Shown: positions 36,849 through 46,140, counted from the stretch's first letter. The stretch: 47,951 bases of DNA from Nitrospirota bacterium (GCA_016201765.1 JACQCE010000118.1:1-47951), one strand, 5' to 3'. The notes: generated from the sequence alone by a model not told the origin. Made by a program: numbers and translations.

Positions 36849-39302
36849 TTACGGGGAAATCCGGGCGGACGGTCTGACCGGCAGGGGCCGGGCCGGACGG
36901 CGGAGCGTGGGTTTTGCGGCGGGTTTGGGCCGGCCGCTGTCCTGTGATCGCGCCGACCGCTTGAGCGCGACGCGCAGCACGTCGTCCATCGTTTCGGCGT
37001 AGACCAGATGCAGTCCTTTTCGGACGTGTTTGGGCACCTCGTCGATGTCCTTCCGGTTCCGTGCCGGCAGGATGACGGTCTTCAGGCCGGCCCGTTTGGC
37101 GGCGAGCAATTTTTCCTTCAGTCCGCCGATCGGAAGAACGCGGCCGCGCAGCGTGATCTCCCCCGTCATGGCGACTTCCTTGGAGATCGGCGCGTTCGTC
37201 AGCGCGGAGGCGAGCGCCGTCGCCATCGTGATGCCGGCCGAGGGGCCGTCCTTGGGAATGGCGCCGGCCGGGACGTGGATGTGCAGATCCTGCTTGGCGA
37301 AGGCGTCGGGTTTGATCCCCAGGTTCTTCTCGCGAGACCGGATGTAGCTCAGCGCGGCCTGGGCCGATTCCTTCATCACGTCGCCCAGGTGGCCCGTCAG
37401 CGTGAGGTGCCCCTTGCCCTTGACCACGGAGGCTTCCACGTAGATCAGATCGCCGCCCGTCTCCGTCCAGGCCAGACCGGTGGCGACGCCCACCTCGTCC
37501 CGTTCCTGCTCCGATTCCGGCAGAAACTTCGGCGTGCCGAGATACCGGTGGACGTTCGCCGGGACAATCTGGGCTCCCGGTTCCTTGCCTTCGGCGATTT
37601 TTCTGGCCACTTTTCTGATGACGTTGGCGATCTCGCGCTCCAGATTGCGGACGCCGGCCTCCCGCGTGTATTCCCCGATGATCGTCTGCAGCGCCGCGTC
37701 GGTGAAGCTGATCTGCGAGGCTTTGACGCCGTGTTCGGTCAACTGGCGCGGAATGATGAAGCTCTTGGCGATGCCGGCCTTTTCCTCCGCGGTGTAGCCG
37801 GAGATCGGGATCACCTCCATCCGGTCGCGCAGCGGCGACGGGATGGGATCCATCAAATTCGCCGTGGTGATGAACATGACGTTGGACAGATCGAACGGCA
37901 CGCCCAGATAGTGGTCGGAGAAGGCGTTATTCTGCTCCGGGTCGAGCACTTCGAGCAGCGCGGCGGATGGATCGCCGCGAAAATCCATCCCGATCTTGTC
38001 GATTTCGTCCATCATGAAGACGGGATTGTTGGAGCCCGCCTGCTTGATCCCCTGGATGATCCGGCCGGGCATCGCGCCGACGTAGGTGCGCCGGTGGCCC
38101 CGGATCTCGGCCTCGTCCCGGATGCCGCCCAGCGAGACGCGGACGAATTCCCGCCCCAGCGCGCGCGCGATCGACCGCCCCAGCGACGTCTTGCCCACGC
38201 CGGGCGGGCCCACGAAGCAGAGAATCGGCCCCTTCATCTTGTCCTTGAGCTTGCGGACGGCCAGATATTCGAGGATGCGCTCCTTGACCTTTTCCAGGTC
38301 ATAGTGGTCTTCATCCAGGATTTTCTGGGCCGCCTTCAGGTCGAGGATGTCCTTCGTTTTCTTGCTCCAGGGAATCTCGACGAGCCATTCGAGGTAGGTG
38401 CGGACGGTGGTCGCCTCCGCGCTGTCGGGGTGCATCTTCTCCAGCCGGGCGAGCTGCTTGTCCGCCTCCTTGAGCACCTTCTCGCCCATCTTGGCGTCCT
38501 TGATCCGTTTCCGGAACTCGTTGATCTCCTCGGCCCGTTCGTCCGACTCCCCGAGCTCCTTCTGAATCGCCTTCAGCTGCTCGCGCAGAAAATATTCCCG
38601 CTGGATCTTGTCCATCTCCCCCTTGGCTTCGGCCTGGATCTTCTGCTGCATCGAGAGGACTTCCAGTTCCTTGGCCAGCAGATCGTTGACCTTGCGCAGA
38701 CGGGCCATCGGGTCGATCGTTTCCAGCGCCTCCTGCGCGGCCTCCACTTTCAGGCCGAGATTGGAGACGATCATGTCGGCCAAGCGGCCGGGGTCGTCAA
38801 GATTTTCGACCAGGGCGAGCACGTCGGGCAGCAGGACGCGGCCGAAGCCGACGATTTTGTCGAGCTGCTCGCGGACCGCCCGGATCAGCGCCTCGCTTTC
38901 CAGCGTCAACTCGGTGACCTTGGTCTCCTTGATCCGGTCGATCTTCACCCGGTAGAACGGGCTGGTCTGCAGATACTCAACCACCTTGGCCCGCGCGAGC
39001 CCCTGCACCAGGATCTTGGTGCGGCCGTCGGGCAGCTTCAGCATCCGCATGATCATGCCGACGGTGCCGATGGAGTGGATGTCCTCCGGCTTCGGCTGCT
39101 CGACGTCCAGCGTCCGTTGCGCGGCCAGGACCACCATGCGATTGCTGGCGAGGGCCTCATCGATCGCCTTGATCGACAGGTCGCGGCCGACGAAGAGCGG
39201 CAGCACCATGGCCGGGAAGACGACAATGTCCCGGATCGGCAGCAACGGCATGGTCTGCGGAATTTCGATGGGCGGTTGTTCCGGTTCAGCGGGTGTGGCC
39301 AC
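36849..39302 (-). CDS. lon: Endopeptidase La (Lon protease)
   Basis: Lon is the ATP-dependent hexameric protease that removes damaged and regulatory proteins. The 817-residue protein has the N-terminal substrate-binding domain ([20 protein letters not shown]), coiled-coil linker, AAA+ domain with Walker [14 protein letters not shown] near residue 362 and Walker [11 protein letters not shown], and the protease domain with catalytic Ser in [11 protein letters not shown] (about 685) and Lys in [17 protein letters not shown] (about 728). The C-terminal tail after residue 775 is Arg/Pro-rich and extra. Start is GTG 39302 with AGGAG 8-9 nt before it. A leader repeat and a short overlapping ORF (39286-39339) precede it. 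hsp20 lies upstream, giving a proteostasis pair. Confidence 0.97.
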   Translation of the reverse strand: MATPAEPEQPPIEIPQTMPLLPIRDIVVFPAMVLPLFVGRDLSIKAIDEALASNRMVVLAAQRTLDVEQPKPEDIHSIGTVGMIMRMLKLPDGRTKILVQGLARAKVVEYLQTSPFYRVKIDRIKETKVTELTLESEALIRAVREQLDKIVGFGRVLLPDVLALVENLDDPGRLADMIVSNLGLKVEAAQEALETIDPMARLRKVNDLLAKELEVLSMQQKIQAEAKGEMDKIQREYFLREQLKAIQKELGESDERAEEINEFRKRIKDAKMGEKVLKEADKQLARLEKMHPDSAEATTVRTYLEWLVEIPWSKKTKDILDLKAAQKILDEDHYDLEKVKERILEYLAVRKLKDKMKGPILCFVGPPGVGKTSLGRSIARALGREFVRVSLGGIRDEAEIRGHRRTYVGAMPGRIIQGIKQAGSNNPVFMMDEIDKIGMDFRGDPSAALLEVLDPEQNNAFSDHYLGVPFDLSNVMFITTANLMDPIPSPLRDRMEVIPISGYTAEEKAGIAKSFIIPRQLTEHGVKASQISFTDAALQTIIGEYTREAGVRNLEREIANVIRKVARKIAEGKEPGAQIVPANVHRYLGTPKFLPESEQERDEVGVATGLAWTETGGDLIYVEASVVKGKGHLTLTGHLGDVMKESAQAALSYIRSREKNLGIKPDAFAKQDLHIHVPAGAIPKDGPSAGITMATALASALTNAPISKEVAMTGEITLRGRVLPIGGLKEKLLAAKRAGLKTVILPARNRKDIDEVPKHVRKGLHLVYAETMDDVLRVALKRSARSQDSGRPKPAAKPTLRRPARPLPVRPSARISP

Positions 39303-39339
39303 TGGTTGCTCTCCTGTGCGCTGCCTGGTGTGCCATCAT
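39286..39339 (-). CDS. Possible 17-residue ORF overlapping the lon start
   Basis: ATG 39339 is 6 nt after GAGG and reads [17 protein letters not shown]; its stop falls 17 nt inside lon. Like the small ORF before hisD it lies just downstream of the dispersed leader repeat. Coding status is unproven. Confidence 0.2.
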   Translation of the reverse strand: MMAHQAAHRRATSGHTR

Positions 39340-39350
39340 GACGTGCCTCA

Positions 39351-39388
39351 TTTACATCGAACGAAGTGAGACGTGACATCCGATTTTC
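39351..39388 (-). repeat. Dispersed leader repeat, copy D, before lon
   Basis: On the lon strand: GAAAATCGGATGTCACGTCT, then CACTTCGTTCGATGTAAA, followed by TGAGG. The same unit occurs before hisD (two copies) and gyrA; this copy lacks one base in the CACATTCG block. Confidence 0.75.
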
Positions 39389-39396
39389 AGTGCCAT

Positions 39397-39777
39397 TTAT
39401 AGTCCACTGACCGGAATGTCGATGGTGGTGTTGCGCCGATCCCGGATCTTCGGCAGTGTCACGATCAACACGCCCCGTTCGTACCGCGCGGCGGCCCGGT
39501 GCGGATCGACCGCCACGGGCAGCATCAGCGGCCGGGCAAATTCGTCATGGCAGCGCTCCATCTGGAGATAGCGCCCCTGGATCGTGTGCGGCCGGCAGCC
39601 GCCTTCGATGCGCACCTGCCGGTCATTGGCGCTGACGCGCAGCCGCCGCGGATCGATTCCCGGCAGATCGACGGCCAGCACCACGGCCTCGTCCGTTTCG
39701 TACAGATCGATCGGCGGGGCCGCCTGCCCGCCCTTGATGACGCCGGACGCGCGTGGAAACTCCATGCCGCGCCTCAT
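39397..39777 (-). CDS. Small heat-shock protein, Hsp20 family
   Basis: A 126-residue alpha-crystallin-domain chaperone that would hold unfolded proteins. The core runs from PPIDLYETDEAVVLAVDLPG (about residue 21) through ANDRQVRIEG and MERCHDEFARPLMLPVAVD to the signature ARYERGVLIVTLPKI; the canonical A-x-x-x-n-G-v-L motif is present. The N-terminal region is short and the C-terminal IxI-type motif is replaced by IDIPVSGL. It lies upstream of lon in the same orientation with 94 bp between, and 31 bp after galU. No CIRCE-like inverted repeat was noticed. Confidence 0.92.
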   Translation of the reverse strand: MRRGMEFPRASGVIKGGQAAPPIDLYETDEAVVLAVDLPGIDPRRLRVSANDRQVRIEGGCRPHTIQGRYLQMERCHDEFARPLMLPVAVDPHRAAARYERGVLIVTLPKIRDRRNTTIDIPVSGL

Positions 39778-39808
39778 CCCCCGTCTGTTCCGATGACGCG
39801 GCGGTCCA

Positions 39809-40699
39809 TCAGGCCGGCCGCCGTTGCAGGTACCGGCCGAACGCCCGGCCGAGTTCCGGATGCTTGAGGCCCAACTCCACCGTCGCCTTCAGAAAGCCCA
39901 GCTTGTCGCCGGCGTCGTATCGCTGGCCGATCAGCTTCCAGCCGTAGAGCCCTTCCGTTGACGCGCAGCCGGCCAGCGCATCGGTCAATTGAATCTCCCC
40001 GCCCCGCCCCGGTTTGATCCGGCGGAGCCAGGCAAAGACCGTCGGCGTCAGGACGTACCGGCCGACGATGCCGAGGCGGGACGGCGCCTGTCTGGGCGTC
40101 GGTTTTTCCACCAGGGTGCTGACGTCGTAGAGGTTGCGGCCGGCCTGCCGGCCTTTGATCACGCCGTACCGGTGGAGCTCGCTGGTCGGCACCTGTTGCA
40201 CGGCCACGACGGGCCGGTGAAACTGCTCATACACGGCGATCAACTGGGCGATGGCGGGCACTTTGGAATCAATGATGTCGTCGCCCAGCAGGACGGCGAA
40301 CGGTTCGCCGCTCAAAAAGGGCTCGGCGCATAAGATGGCGTCGCCCAGCCCCCTGGGGCTGGGCTGGCGGACGTAGCAGATATTGGCCATGCGGTGCAGT
40401 TGCTGCAACCCCTGCAGGAGTTTGAGCTTGCCGTTCGCCTTGAGGGACTGCTCCAGCTCCGCCGCGGCATCGAAATGATCCTCGATCGCGCGCTTGCCGC
40501 GCCCCGTCACGATGATGATCTCCGTGATCCCCGACGCCACGGCTTCTTCAACGACATATTGGATGATGGGCTTGTCGACCAGCGGCAGCATCTCCTTCGG
40601 CGAGGCCTTGGTCGCCGGTAGAAAGCGCGTACCCAAACCAGCCGCGGGAATCACGGCCTTGGTGACGGTCTGCGACGCGGCTCGATGTCGAGGAGGCAT
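39809..40699 (-). CDS. galU: UTP-glucose-1-phosphate uridylyltransferase
   Basis: GalU makes UDP-glucose for envelope polysaccharide and trehalose-type pathways. The 296-residue protein has the nucleotidyltransferase signature VIPAAGLGTRFLPATKASPK (residues 16-35), MLPLVDKPIIQYVVEEAVAS, the metal-binding FAVLLGDDIID near 138, GRYVLTPTVF near 208 and GEIQLTDAL near 232, as in bacterial GalU. ATG 40699 has no Shine-Dalgarno, but a promoter (TTGACT, 18 bp, TAGAAT) ends 6 nt upstream, so the mRNA is probably leaderless. Upstream lies an octamer array. Confidence 0.95.
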   Translation of the reverse strand: MPPRHRAASQTVTKAVIPAAGLGTRFLPATKASPKEMLPLVDKPIIQYVVEEAVASGITEIIIVTGRGKRAIEDHFDAAAELEQSLKANGKLKLLQGLQQLHRMANICYVRQPSPRGLGDAILCAEPFLSGEPFAVLLGDDIIDSKVPAIAQLIAVYEQFHRPVVAVQQVPTSELHRYGVIKGRQAGRNLYDVSTLVEKPTPRQAPSRLGIVGRYVLTPTVFAWLRRIKPGRGGEIQLTDALAGCASTEGLYGWKLIGQRYDAGDKLGFLKATVELGLKHPELGRAFGRYLQRRPA

Positions 40700-40705
40700 G
40701 AAACG

Positions 40706-40735
40706 ATTCTATGGGCAGTTCGGGAGGAAAGTCAA
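40706..40735 (-). promoter_or_regulatory. Promoter for galU
   Basis: Minus strand TTGACT (40735-40730), 18-bp spacer, TAGAAT (40711-40706). The predicted transcript start coincides within a base or two with the ATG at 40699. Confidence 0.65.
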
Positions 40736-40752
40736 TTGGAAGCAGGCAAAAA

Positions 40753-40891
40753 GGTGGCTAGGTGGTTAGGTGGCTAGGGAGCTGGGTAGTACAAAGGGAA
40801 GGTGGCTAGGTAGTAAGGTTGCTAGGTAGCTAGGAACTACGATCGATGCGGTTTTCCTAGCAACCCAGCGACCTAACCACCTAGCTACCTT
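40753..40891. repeat. Inverted octamer array, site 2
   Basis: Left arm 40753-40840 is eleven 8-nt units in one phase (GGTGGCTA, GGTGGTTA, GGTGGCTA, GGGAGCTG, GGTAGTAC, AAAGGGAA, GGTGGCTA, GGTAGTAA, GGTTGCTA, GGTAGCTA, GGAACTAC); even the degenerate unit keeps the phase. Right arm 40858-40889 is four reverse units (TAGCAACC, CAGCGACC, TAACCACC, TAGCTACC). The array is the 3' boundary of coaE and supplies its last two codons and stop. Confidence 0.85.
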
Positions 40892-41495
40892 GCAGTTTCT
40901 TATATAGCTCAACCACCTGCTTCCGGACGTCATCCGTCGGGCGGGCGCCGTCGATCGTCTCATCGGCCCGGCGCTGTTTCTCCGCCACGGGCCACTGCGC
41001 GCGAATCCGCAGCAACGCGTCTTCGCGCGTCAGCCCGTCCCGCGCCATCAGGCGGCTCGCCTGCGTGGCTTCATCCGCCACGACGGCGATGGTGCGATCA
41101 ACCCGCCGGTCGGCGCCCGTCTCGAAGAGCAGAGGCACGACAAAGATGATCAGGCCGCCGGGGTGCCGGGCTTCCAGCGCGGCCCGCTGCCGGTCGGCCT
41201 CGGCGAAGATCAACGGATGGAGGAGGCCTTCCAGCCGTCGGCGTTGGGCGGCGTCGGCAAAGACCAGCGCGCCCAGCCGTTTGCGGTTGATCGGGGCGCC
41301 GGACCCGCCGTCAACACCCCCGTCGAGAATAGACGGGCCGAACGCCTCCAGCACGGCCCGATACCCCGGTTGGCCGGGCTCGAGGAGCCGGTGGGCCAGT
41401 TCATCGGCATCGATGATGTGAGCGCCAAGGGCATGAAAGCATTGGGCCACCAGGCTTTTTCCACAGGCAATTCCTCCGGTCAGGCCGATGAACAT
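40881..41495 (-). CDS. coaE: Dephospho-CoA kinase
   Basis: CoaE phosphorylates dephospho-CoA, the last step of coenzyme A synthesis. The 204-residue protein starts MFIGLTGGIACGKSLVAQCF with the P-loop GGIACGKS (residues 7-14), then HIIDADELAHRLLEPG, FADAAQRRRLEGLLHP, VPLLFETGADRRVD and VAVADEATQ-like segments ending in QRRADETIDG, all typical. GGAGG lies 4 nt before the ATG. The C-terminus KLQGS and stop TAG lie in an octamer array (40858-40889), and a second array stands 35 bp before the start, so the gene is bracketed by the same repeat. A -10-like TACAAT occurs at 41519-41514. Confidence 0.95.
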   Translation of the reverse strand: MFIGLTGGIACGKSLVAQCFHALGAHIIDADELAHRLLEPGQPGYRAVLEAFGPSILDGGVDGGSGAPINRKRLGALVFADAAQRRRLEGLLHPLIFAEADRQRAALEARHPGGLIIFVVPLLFETGADRRVDRTIAVVADEATQASRLMARDGLTREDALLRIRAQWPVAEKQRRADETIDGARPTDDVRKQVVELYKKLQGS

Positions 41496-41530
41496 GTCGC
41501 CTCCACGGGGCGCATTGTAACACGATAAAA

Positions 41531-41621
41531 GGTAGCTAGGTGGTTAGGTAGCTAGGTAGCTAGGGAAGCTGTCTGGGATGCTCTTCCCAACTACCTAACC
41601 ACCTAGCAACCCAGCTACCTT
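41531..41621. repeat. Inverted octamer array, site 3
   Basis: Left arm GGTAGCTA, GGTGGTTA, GGTAGCTA, GGTAGCTA, GGGAAGCT (41531-41570); right arm 41585-41621 reads, on the other strand, AAGGTAGCTGGGTTGCTAGG then TGGTTAGGTAGTTGGG. The arms are nearly complementary, with a 14-nt centre. It lies between the divergent coaE and moxR genes. Confidence 0.85.
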
Positions 41622-41633
41622 CTCTATACTCGT

Positions 41634-41662
41634 TTGACGCTTCCCAACCCCTCTGCTAGACT
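41634..41662 (+). promoter_or_regulatory. Promoter for the moxR operon
   Basis: TTGACG (41634-41639), 17-bp spacer, TAGACT (41657-41662), beginning 13 bp after the octamer array. The leader would be about 33 nt. Confidence 0.55.
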
Positions 41663-41701
41663 CAACCAAAGGAGCGAATTCCGGGGGCGGCGACCGCATC
41701 C

Positions 41702-42643
41702 ATGTCGGCATTTTCTCTAATTAAAACCCTTCAGGCAAACATCGGCCAGGTCATCAAGGGCAAGGATGACGCCATTGAGCTGGCGGTGACGGCGCTTCTG
41801 GCCCGCGGCCATCTGCTGATCGAGGATGTGCCGGGGGTCGGCAAGACCACGCTGGCGCAAGCGCTGGCCCGGTCGCTCTCCTGCACCTTCCGGCGGGTGC
41901 AATTCACCAGCGACCTGCTCCCCTCCGATGTCATCGGCGTGACGATCTACAATCAGCAGCGGCAGGCGTTTGAATTCAAGGAAGGGCCGTTGTTTTCCAA
42001 CATCGTGCTGGCGGACGAGATCAATCGAACGACGCCGAAGACCCAGAGCAGCCTCCTCGAAGCGATGAACGAGATGCAGGTGTCGGTCGACAACCACACC
42101 CACCCGCTGCCGCGCCCCTTCATGGTGATCGCCACGCAGAATCCGATGGAGCATCACGGCACCTATCCGCTGCCGGAGTCCCAGCTCGACCGGTTCATGA
42201 TGCGGATCCGGCTCGGCTATCCGGACGAGGCGCACGAACGGGAAGTGGTCACCCGCTCGCATTTGAACCACCCCCTCTCGACGCTGAACCCCGTGCTGAC
42301 CATTGAGCAATTACTCGAGTTGCAGCGGAGCCTCGACGGCGTGCGGATGGACCAGAGCCTGGTGGACTATCTGCTGGCGATCGTCCGGGCCACCCGGCAG
42401 ACCGATCAGTTTCTGATGGGCGCCAGCCCGCGGGGCGCCATCGCGTTGCATCAGGCCGCCCAGGCCCGCGCGCTCGTGCAGGGGCGCGACTACTGCCTGC
42501 CGGACGACATCAAAACGCTGACCACCCCCGTCCTGGCCCACCGGTTGATCGTGTCGCATCGGATGGATCTGGGGCCCTCACACGACCGGGAAGCCGAACG
42601 GGCCCTGGCCGAACTGCTCACCGCGATCCCCGTGCCGCTCTAA
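41702..42643 (+). CDS. MoxR-family AAA+ ATPase
   Basis: A 313-residue AAA+ ATPase of the MoxR family, chaperone-like proteins that act with DUF58 or VWA-domain partners. Walker A is in EDVPGVGKTTLAQALARS (about residues 40-57), Walker B VLADEINRTTPKTQSSLLEAM (near 103), sensor FMVIATQNPMEHHGTYPLPE, then arginine-finger region ESQLDRFMMRI and the C-terminal lid with GASPRGAIALHQAA. The gene leads a three-gene run: DUF58 starts 13 bp after its stop and the transglutaminase gene 3 bp after that, a widely conserved trio. No Shine-Dalgarno is near the ATG; AAGGAG lies 28 nt upstream. Confidence 0.93.
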   Translation: MSAFSLIKTLQANIGQVIKGKDDAIELAVTALLARGHLLIEDVPGVGKTTLAQALARSLSCTFRRVQFTSDLLPSDVIGVTIYNQQRQAFEFKEGPLFSNIVLADEINRTTPKTQSSLLEAMNEMQVSVDNHTHPLPRPFMVIATQNPMEHHGTYPLPESQLDRFMMRIRLGYPDEAHEREVVTRSHLNHPLSTLNPVLTIEQLLELQRSLDGVRMDQSLVDYLLAIVRATRQTDQFLMGASPRGAIALHQAAQARALVQGRDYCLPDDIKTLTTPVLAHRLIVSHRMDLGPSHDREAERALAELLTAIPVPL

Positions 42644-42656
42644 GCGGCCCCCCGCC

Positions 42657-43919
42657 ATGAAATGGGCCGAGCGACTGCTGCGGTACCGGCGCCGGTCGTT
42701 GATCTTTACCTCGCTGGGCACCCGCTTCGTGTTGATGACGCTCGTGGTCGGCCTGGCGGCGATCAATACCGGCAACAATCTGCTCTACCTGATTCTGGCG
42801 CTGTTGCTGAGCCTGATCACGCTCTCCGGCGTCCTCTCCGAGCAGTGTCTGCGCCGGCTTGAAGTCAGTCGGCGGACGCCGGCGACGATTTTTGCCGGCG
42901 ACTCCACCCCGATTACCGTGGCGGTGACCAACCACAACCGGCTCTTCCCGTCGTTTCTGCTGCGCGTGCAGGAGGCGCCGGCGGACGGGGCGCAACCGTC
43001 GGCCCCTGCAGCGGACGACCCGGCCATTTTCGTCCTGCCGCCCGGCGACAGCCGGTCGGTCACGTATCGGATGCGTTTTGAACGCCGGGGGCGCTGTCAG
43101 CTCCGCGGCGTGCAGGTGAGCACCCGGTTCCCCTTCGGCCTCTTCAGCAAGCAATTGCTGATCCCGATCACCGAGGAGGTGCTGGTCCTGCCCTCGTTGC
43201 TCTCGAGCGATGAATCGGTCGGGCTGATCAATCCGGTGGGGCAGGCGCTGGAGCGCGCCCGCCGGGGACAGGGCAGCGGCTTTTTCGTCCTGCGGGATTA
43301 CCAGGACGGCGACGACGCCCGGATGATTCACTGGAAAAGTTCGGCGCGACAGGCCAAGCTGCTGGTGCGGGAGGCGGATGAAGAGGAGCACCGGGAGGTG
43401 ACGCTGGCGCTCGATCTGCGCTGGCCGTCGGAGTCGGCCACGGAGCGCGCGGCGGCGCTCTACGAGGCCCGATGTGAGCGGGCGGTGAGTCTGGCGGCGA
43501 CGCTGGCTGTGGAATGGAGCCGGAAAGGCTGGCGGTTGGGCCTCGTTGCCGGCGGCGCGCATCTGCCGCCCAGACAGGGACGGGCGCACATCGGACAGTT
43601 GCTCCGGGCGCTGGCGCTGCTGCCCCCGCTCCGCCACCCCGGATCGTCTCCGTTGCTGGCCGATCTGTCGGCGTGGCTCACAGCGGCCGGCCTGGCTTAT
43701 CATGAACGGACGGCTGCGTCGCCGCGTTCGACATGGCGGACCGGCTCGCCTGATGATCTCTGGCTGGTGTTGACGATCTGGGAGGAGACCGCGGCCGGGA
43801 ATCATTCCGGACAGGGCGCCGGTGCGGCGCCCGGAGCCTGGCCGGAACCATCCCACGCGATCCGCACGCTGGTCACCTGTCCCAACGAGCCGGCCAGCAC
43901 CGAGCCGGTCGAGGAGTAG
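42657..43919 (+). CDS. DUF58 membrane-anchored protein
   Basis: A 420-residue protein with two adjacent membrane spans near the N-terminus (about residues 20-60, GTRFVLMTLVVGLAAINTG and LLYLILALLLSLITLSGVL), a beta-sandwich-like region, and the DUF58 signature near residue 205: GFFVLRDYQDGDDARMIHW followed by KSSARQAKLLVRE. The C-terminal 100 residues have a VWA-like fold by family knowledge. It probably acts in the envelope as the MoxR partner. It lies between moxR and the transglutaminase gene with very short spacers. Confidence 0.9.
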   Translation: MKWAERLLRYRRRSLIFTSLGTRFVLMTLVVGLAAINTGNNLLYLILALLLSLITLSGVLSEQCLRRLEVSRRTPATIFAGDSTPITVAVTNHNRLFPSFLLRVQEAPADGAQPSAPAADDPAIFVLPPGDSRSVTYRMRFERRGRCQLRGVQVSTRFPFGLFSKQLLIPITEEVLVLPSLLSSDESVGLINPVGQALERARRGQGSGFFVLRDYQDGDDARMIHWKSSARQAKLLVREADEEEHREVTLALDLRWPSESATERAAALYEARCERAVSLAATLAVEWSRKGWRLGLVAGGAHLPPRQGRAHIGQLLRALALLPPLRHPGSSPLLADLSAWLTAAGLAYHERTAASPRSTWRTGSPDDLWLVLTIWEETAAGNHSGQGAGAAPGAWPEPSHAIRTLVTCPNEPASTEPVEE

Positions 43920-43922
43920 GGT

Positions 43923-46091
43923 GTGTTGATCACCCCCGCCCTGCAGATTGTCACCTGGTGCGTGCTGCTCACCTCCCTGTCGATCCTCTGGCTGTCCGGA
44001 CAGCTCTCACCGATGCTGGTCGCGGTGGGCTACACGGCGGTCGCCGTCAGTGCGGTGCGCGTGCGGCTGGAGGCAAAACCGTGGCTCTCGTCCGGCGTCT
44101 GGCGGTGGCTGACGCCGGCGGCGCTGACCCTCTTCGTGGTCGAATGGATGGTGCTGGGCGTCGATCTTCTGACGGCCAGTCTGCATTTGCTGCTCTATCT
44201 CACGATCTACAAACTGCTCACGCTGGAACGGAGCCGGGATTACCTGCATCTCTACCTGATCGGCTTTTTCCAGCTGCTCGCCTCCACCGCGACCACGGCG
44301 GAACTGCCCTACGGCGTCGCCTTTTTTTGCTACGTGGTCCTGGCGCCCTGGACGTTGATGCTCTACACCCTGCAACTCGAAGCGGAGCAGCAGTCCGTCA
44401 CCTGTCCTGTGCCGGGCGGAGCGGGCGCAGGCGGAGCGCCCGGCCATCCGGCCGTCATCCGCTGGCCCTTTTTCGTGATGACGACGGCGACCGCGGCGGG
44501 GACGTTCGTCCTGACGGTGCTGATTTTTTTCCTGATCCCCCGGATGGGTTCGGGGTACATGCAATCGGGCGGTTCGGCGCCGGCCAATCGAATCGGCTTC
44601 ACCGAACGGGTCGAACTGGGCATGATCGGGGCGGTCAAACTCGACCCGACCGTGGTGATGCGGGTGGGCGTGACCTCGAAGGCGATCCTGTCCACCGCCG
44701 GCGTCTATTGGCGCGGCACGGCCTACGATGTGTATGACGGCATCAGCTGGCGGAAACAGGCCACGGCCCGGGTGAACCTGCCGCACGGCGGAGACGGCTG
44801 GTTCCGGCCGGTCAGCTGGCCGCCGGGCGTTCAGCCGGACGGTCAACCCGTCAGGCAGGATGTGATGCTCGAGCCGCTGGAGACGACGGTGCTCTTTGCG
44901 GCGGCCCGCCCCGTGGCGGTCAGCGCATCGTTTCCCGCGTTGCGCATGGACGGCCAGGGGACGTTGTTGCTGACGAATCCGCCGGCGGGCCGGATTCATT
45001 ATCAGGTCGATTCGCTGCCGCCTCGACTGGCCGAGGCGGACCGGCGGGTGACACTGGCCGACTACGGGCGCATTCCGCTGATGTATCTGCAGCTGCCGGA
45101 CGGATCAGAGCGGCTGACCGGGCTGGCCCGCTCGGTGGCGGGCGCGCCGGCCGGCCCGCTCCCCGCGGCGCAGGTGATCGCCGGTCTGCCGGTCTTTGAA
45201 ACGGCCGACCGGATCGAGCGGTACCTGAAGCAGAACTATCGCTACACGCTTGATGTGAAAGCGCCGGGGCGGCTGAGCGCCATCGACGATTTCCTGTTCG
45301 AGCAAAAGGCGGGCTACTGCGAATACTACGCCACGGCGATGGTCCTGATGCTCCGCAGCGTGGGCGTGCCCGCGCGCCTGGCATCGGGGTTTCTGTCCGG
45401 AGAATGGAACGCCTTCGGCAGCTACTTCACCGTGCGGGAACAGGACGCCCACACCTGGGTCGAGGTCTACTTCCCTCAAACGGGCTGGTTTCCGTTTGAT
45501 CCGACGCCTGCGGCAGAAGGCTCGCCCGAGATGCTGGGGCGCGTCCGGCAATTCATCGATACGCTCTGGATCACCTGGGACCGTTACATCATGCGCTTCA
45601 GCATCCGGGATCAGGTCTCGGCCTGGCAGGAAATGCAGTCGCAGGGTTCGGTCTGGAAGGGGTGGTCGATCCACTGGATCGACGCGGCCAAGAGCGGTCT
45701 GAAAACCGCCGTGGCCTGGGTGGTGCGGCACCGGGAGACCTGGCTGCTCCTGATTGCGATCGGCTGTTTCGGCGCGCTGGTCATGCGTTGGTGGGCCCAG
45801 CGGCACGGCGGCTGGCCCTTCTGGCAGGCCCAGGCGTTGCAAGCCACCCAACGGAGCGGACGGACGTTTTATACCAAGATGCTCCGGCTGCTGGCCGAAC
45901 GGGGCGTCCGAAAGCCGCCGACGCTGACGGCGCTGGAATTTGTGCAGGTCATGGGGCCCGAGTTGGGGCCGGTCGCCGGGGCGGTGGAGACATTGACCGA
46001 TTACTATCACCGGCTCCGATTTGGCGCATCGCCGCTGACCGATGACGAACAACGCGACGTTGCGCGGCTGCTCCGACAGATCAAAGGGTAA
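43923..46091 (+). CDS. TgpA-like membrane transglutaminase (DUF3488 / transglutaminase core)
   Basis: A 722-residue membrane protein: five or six N-terminal spans (about residues 5-220, DUF3488 type), a periplasmic transglutaminase-like domain with the triad Cys466 (AGYCEYYATAMVLMLRSVG), His510 (DAHTWVEVYF) and Asp526 (PFDPTPA), another span near 605-625 and a C-terminal DUF4129-like region. The intact triad implies an active protease or transglutaminase, as in P. aeruginosa TgpA; the substrate is unknown. Start is GTG 43923, 3 bp after the DUF58 stop with GGAG upstream. The gene is followed by a palindromic repeat convergent with polA. Confidence 0.92.
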   Translation: MLITPALQIVTWCVLLTSLSILWLSGQLSPMLVAVGYTAVAVSAVRVRLEAKPWLSSGVWRWLTPAALTLFVVEWMVLGVDLLTASLHLLLYLTIYKLLTLERSRDYLHLYLIGFFQLLASTATTAELPYGVAFFCYVVLAPWTLMLYTLQLEAEQQSVTCPVPGGAGAGGAPGHPAVIRWPFFVMTTATAAGTFVLTVLIFFLIPRMGSGYMQSGGSAPANRIGFTERVELGMIGAVKLDPTVVMRVGVTSKAILSTAGVYWRGTAYDVYDGISWRKQATARVNLPHGGDGWFRPVSWPPGVQPDGQPVRQDVMLEPLETTVLFAAARPVAVSASFPALRMDGQGTLLLTNPPAGRIHYQVDSLPPRLAEADRRVTLADYGRIPLMYLQLPDGSERLTGLARSVAGAPAGPLPAAQVIAGLPVFETADRIERYLKQNYRYTLDVKAPGRLSAIDDFLFEQKAGYCEYYATAMVLMLRSVGVPARLASGFLSGEWNAFGSYFTVREQDAHTWVEVYFPQTGWFPFDPTPAAEGSPEMLGRVRQFIDTLWITWDRYIMRFSIRDQVSAWQEMQSQGSVWKGWSIHWIDAAKSGLKTAVAWVVRHRETWLLLIAIGCFGALVMRWWAQRHGGWPFWQAQALQATQRSGRTFYTKMLRLLAERGVRKPPTLTALEFVQVMGPELGPVAGAVETLTDYYHRLRFGASPLTDDEQRDVARLLRQIKG

Positions 46092-46140
46092 TCACTGGCA
46101 GCGAGGGCAGCCCCCATTGTGAAGGAGGGGCAACCACGCA

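Noticed and set aside
37008-39341. 777-residue open frame on the plus strand
   Set aside because: It mirrors lon on the opposite strand; low-complexity His/Arg/Asp-rich product, no ribosome site.
40753-40891. CRISPR array
   Set aside because: The repeated unit is 8 nt with no spacers and inverted arms; no cas genes are present.
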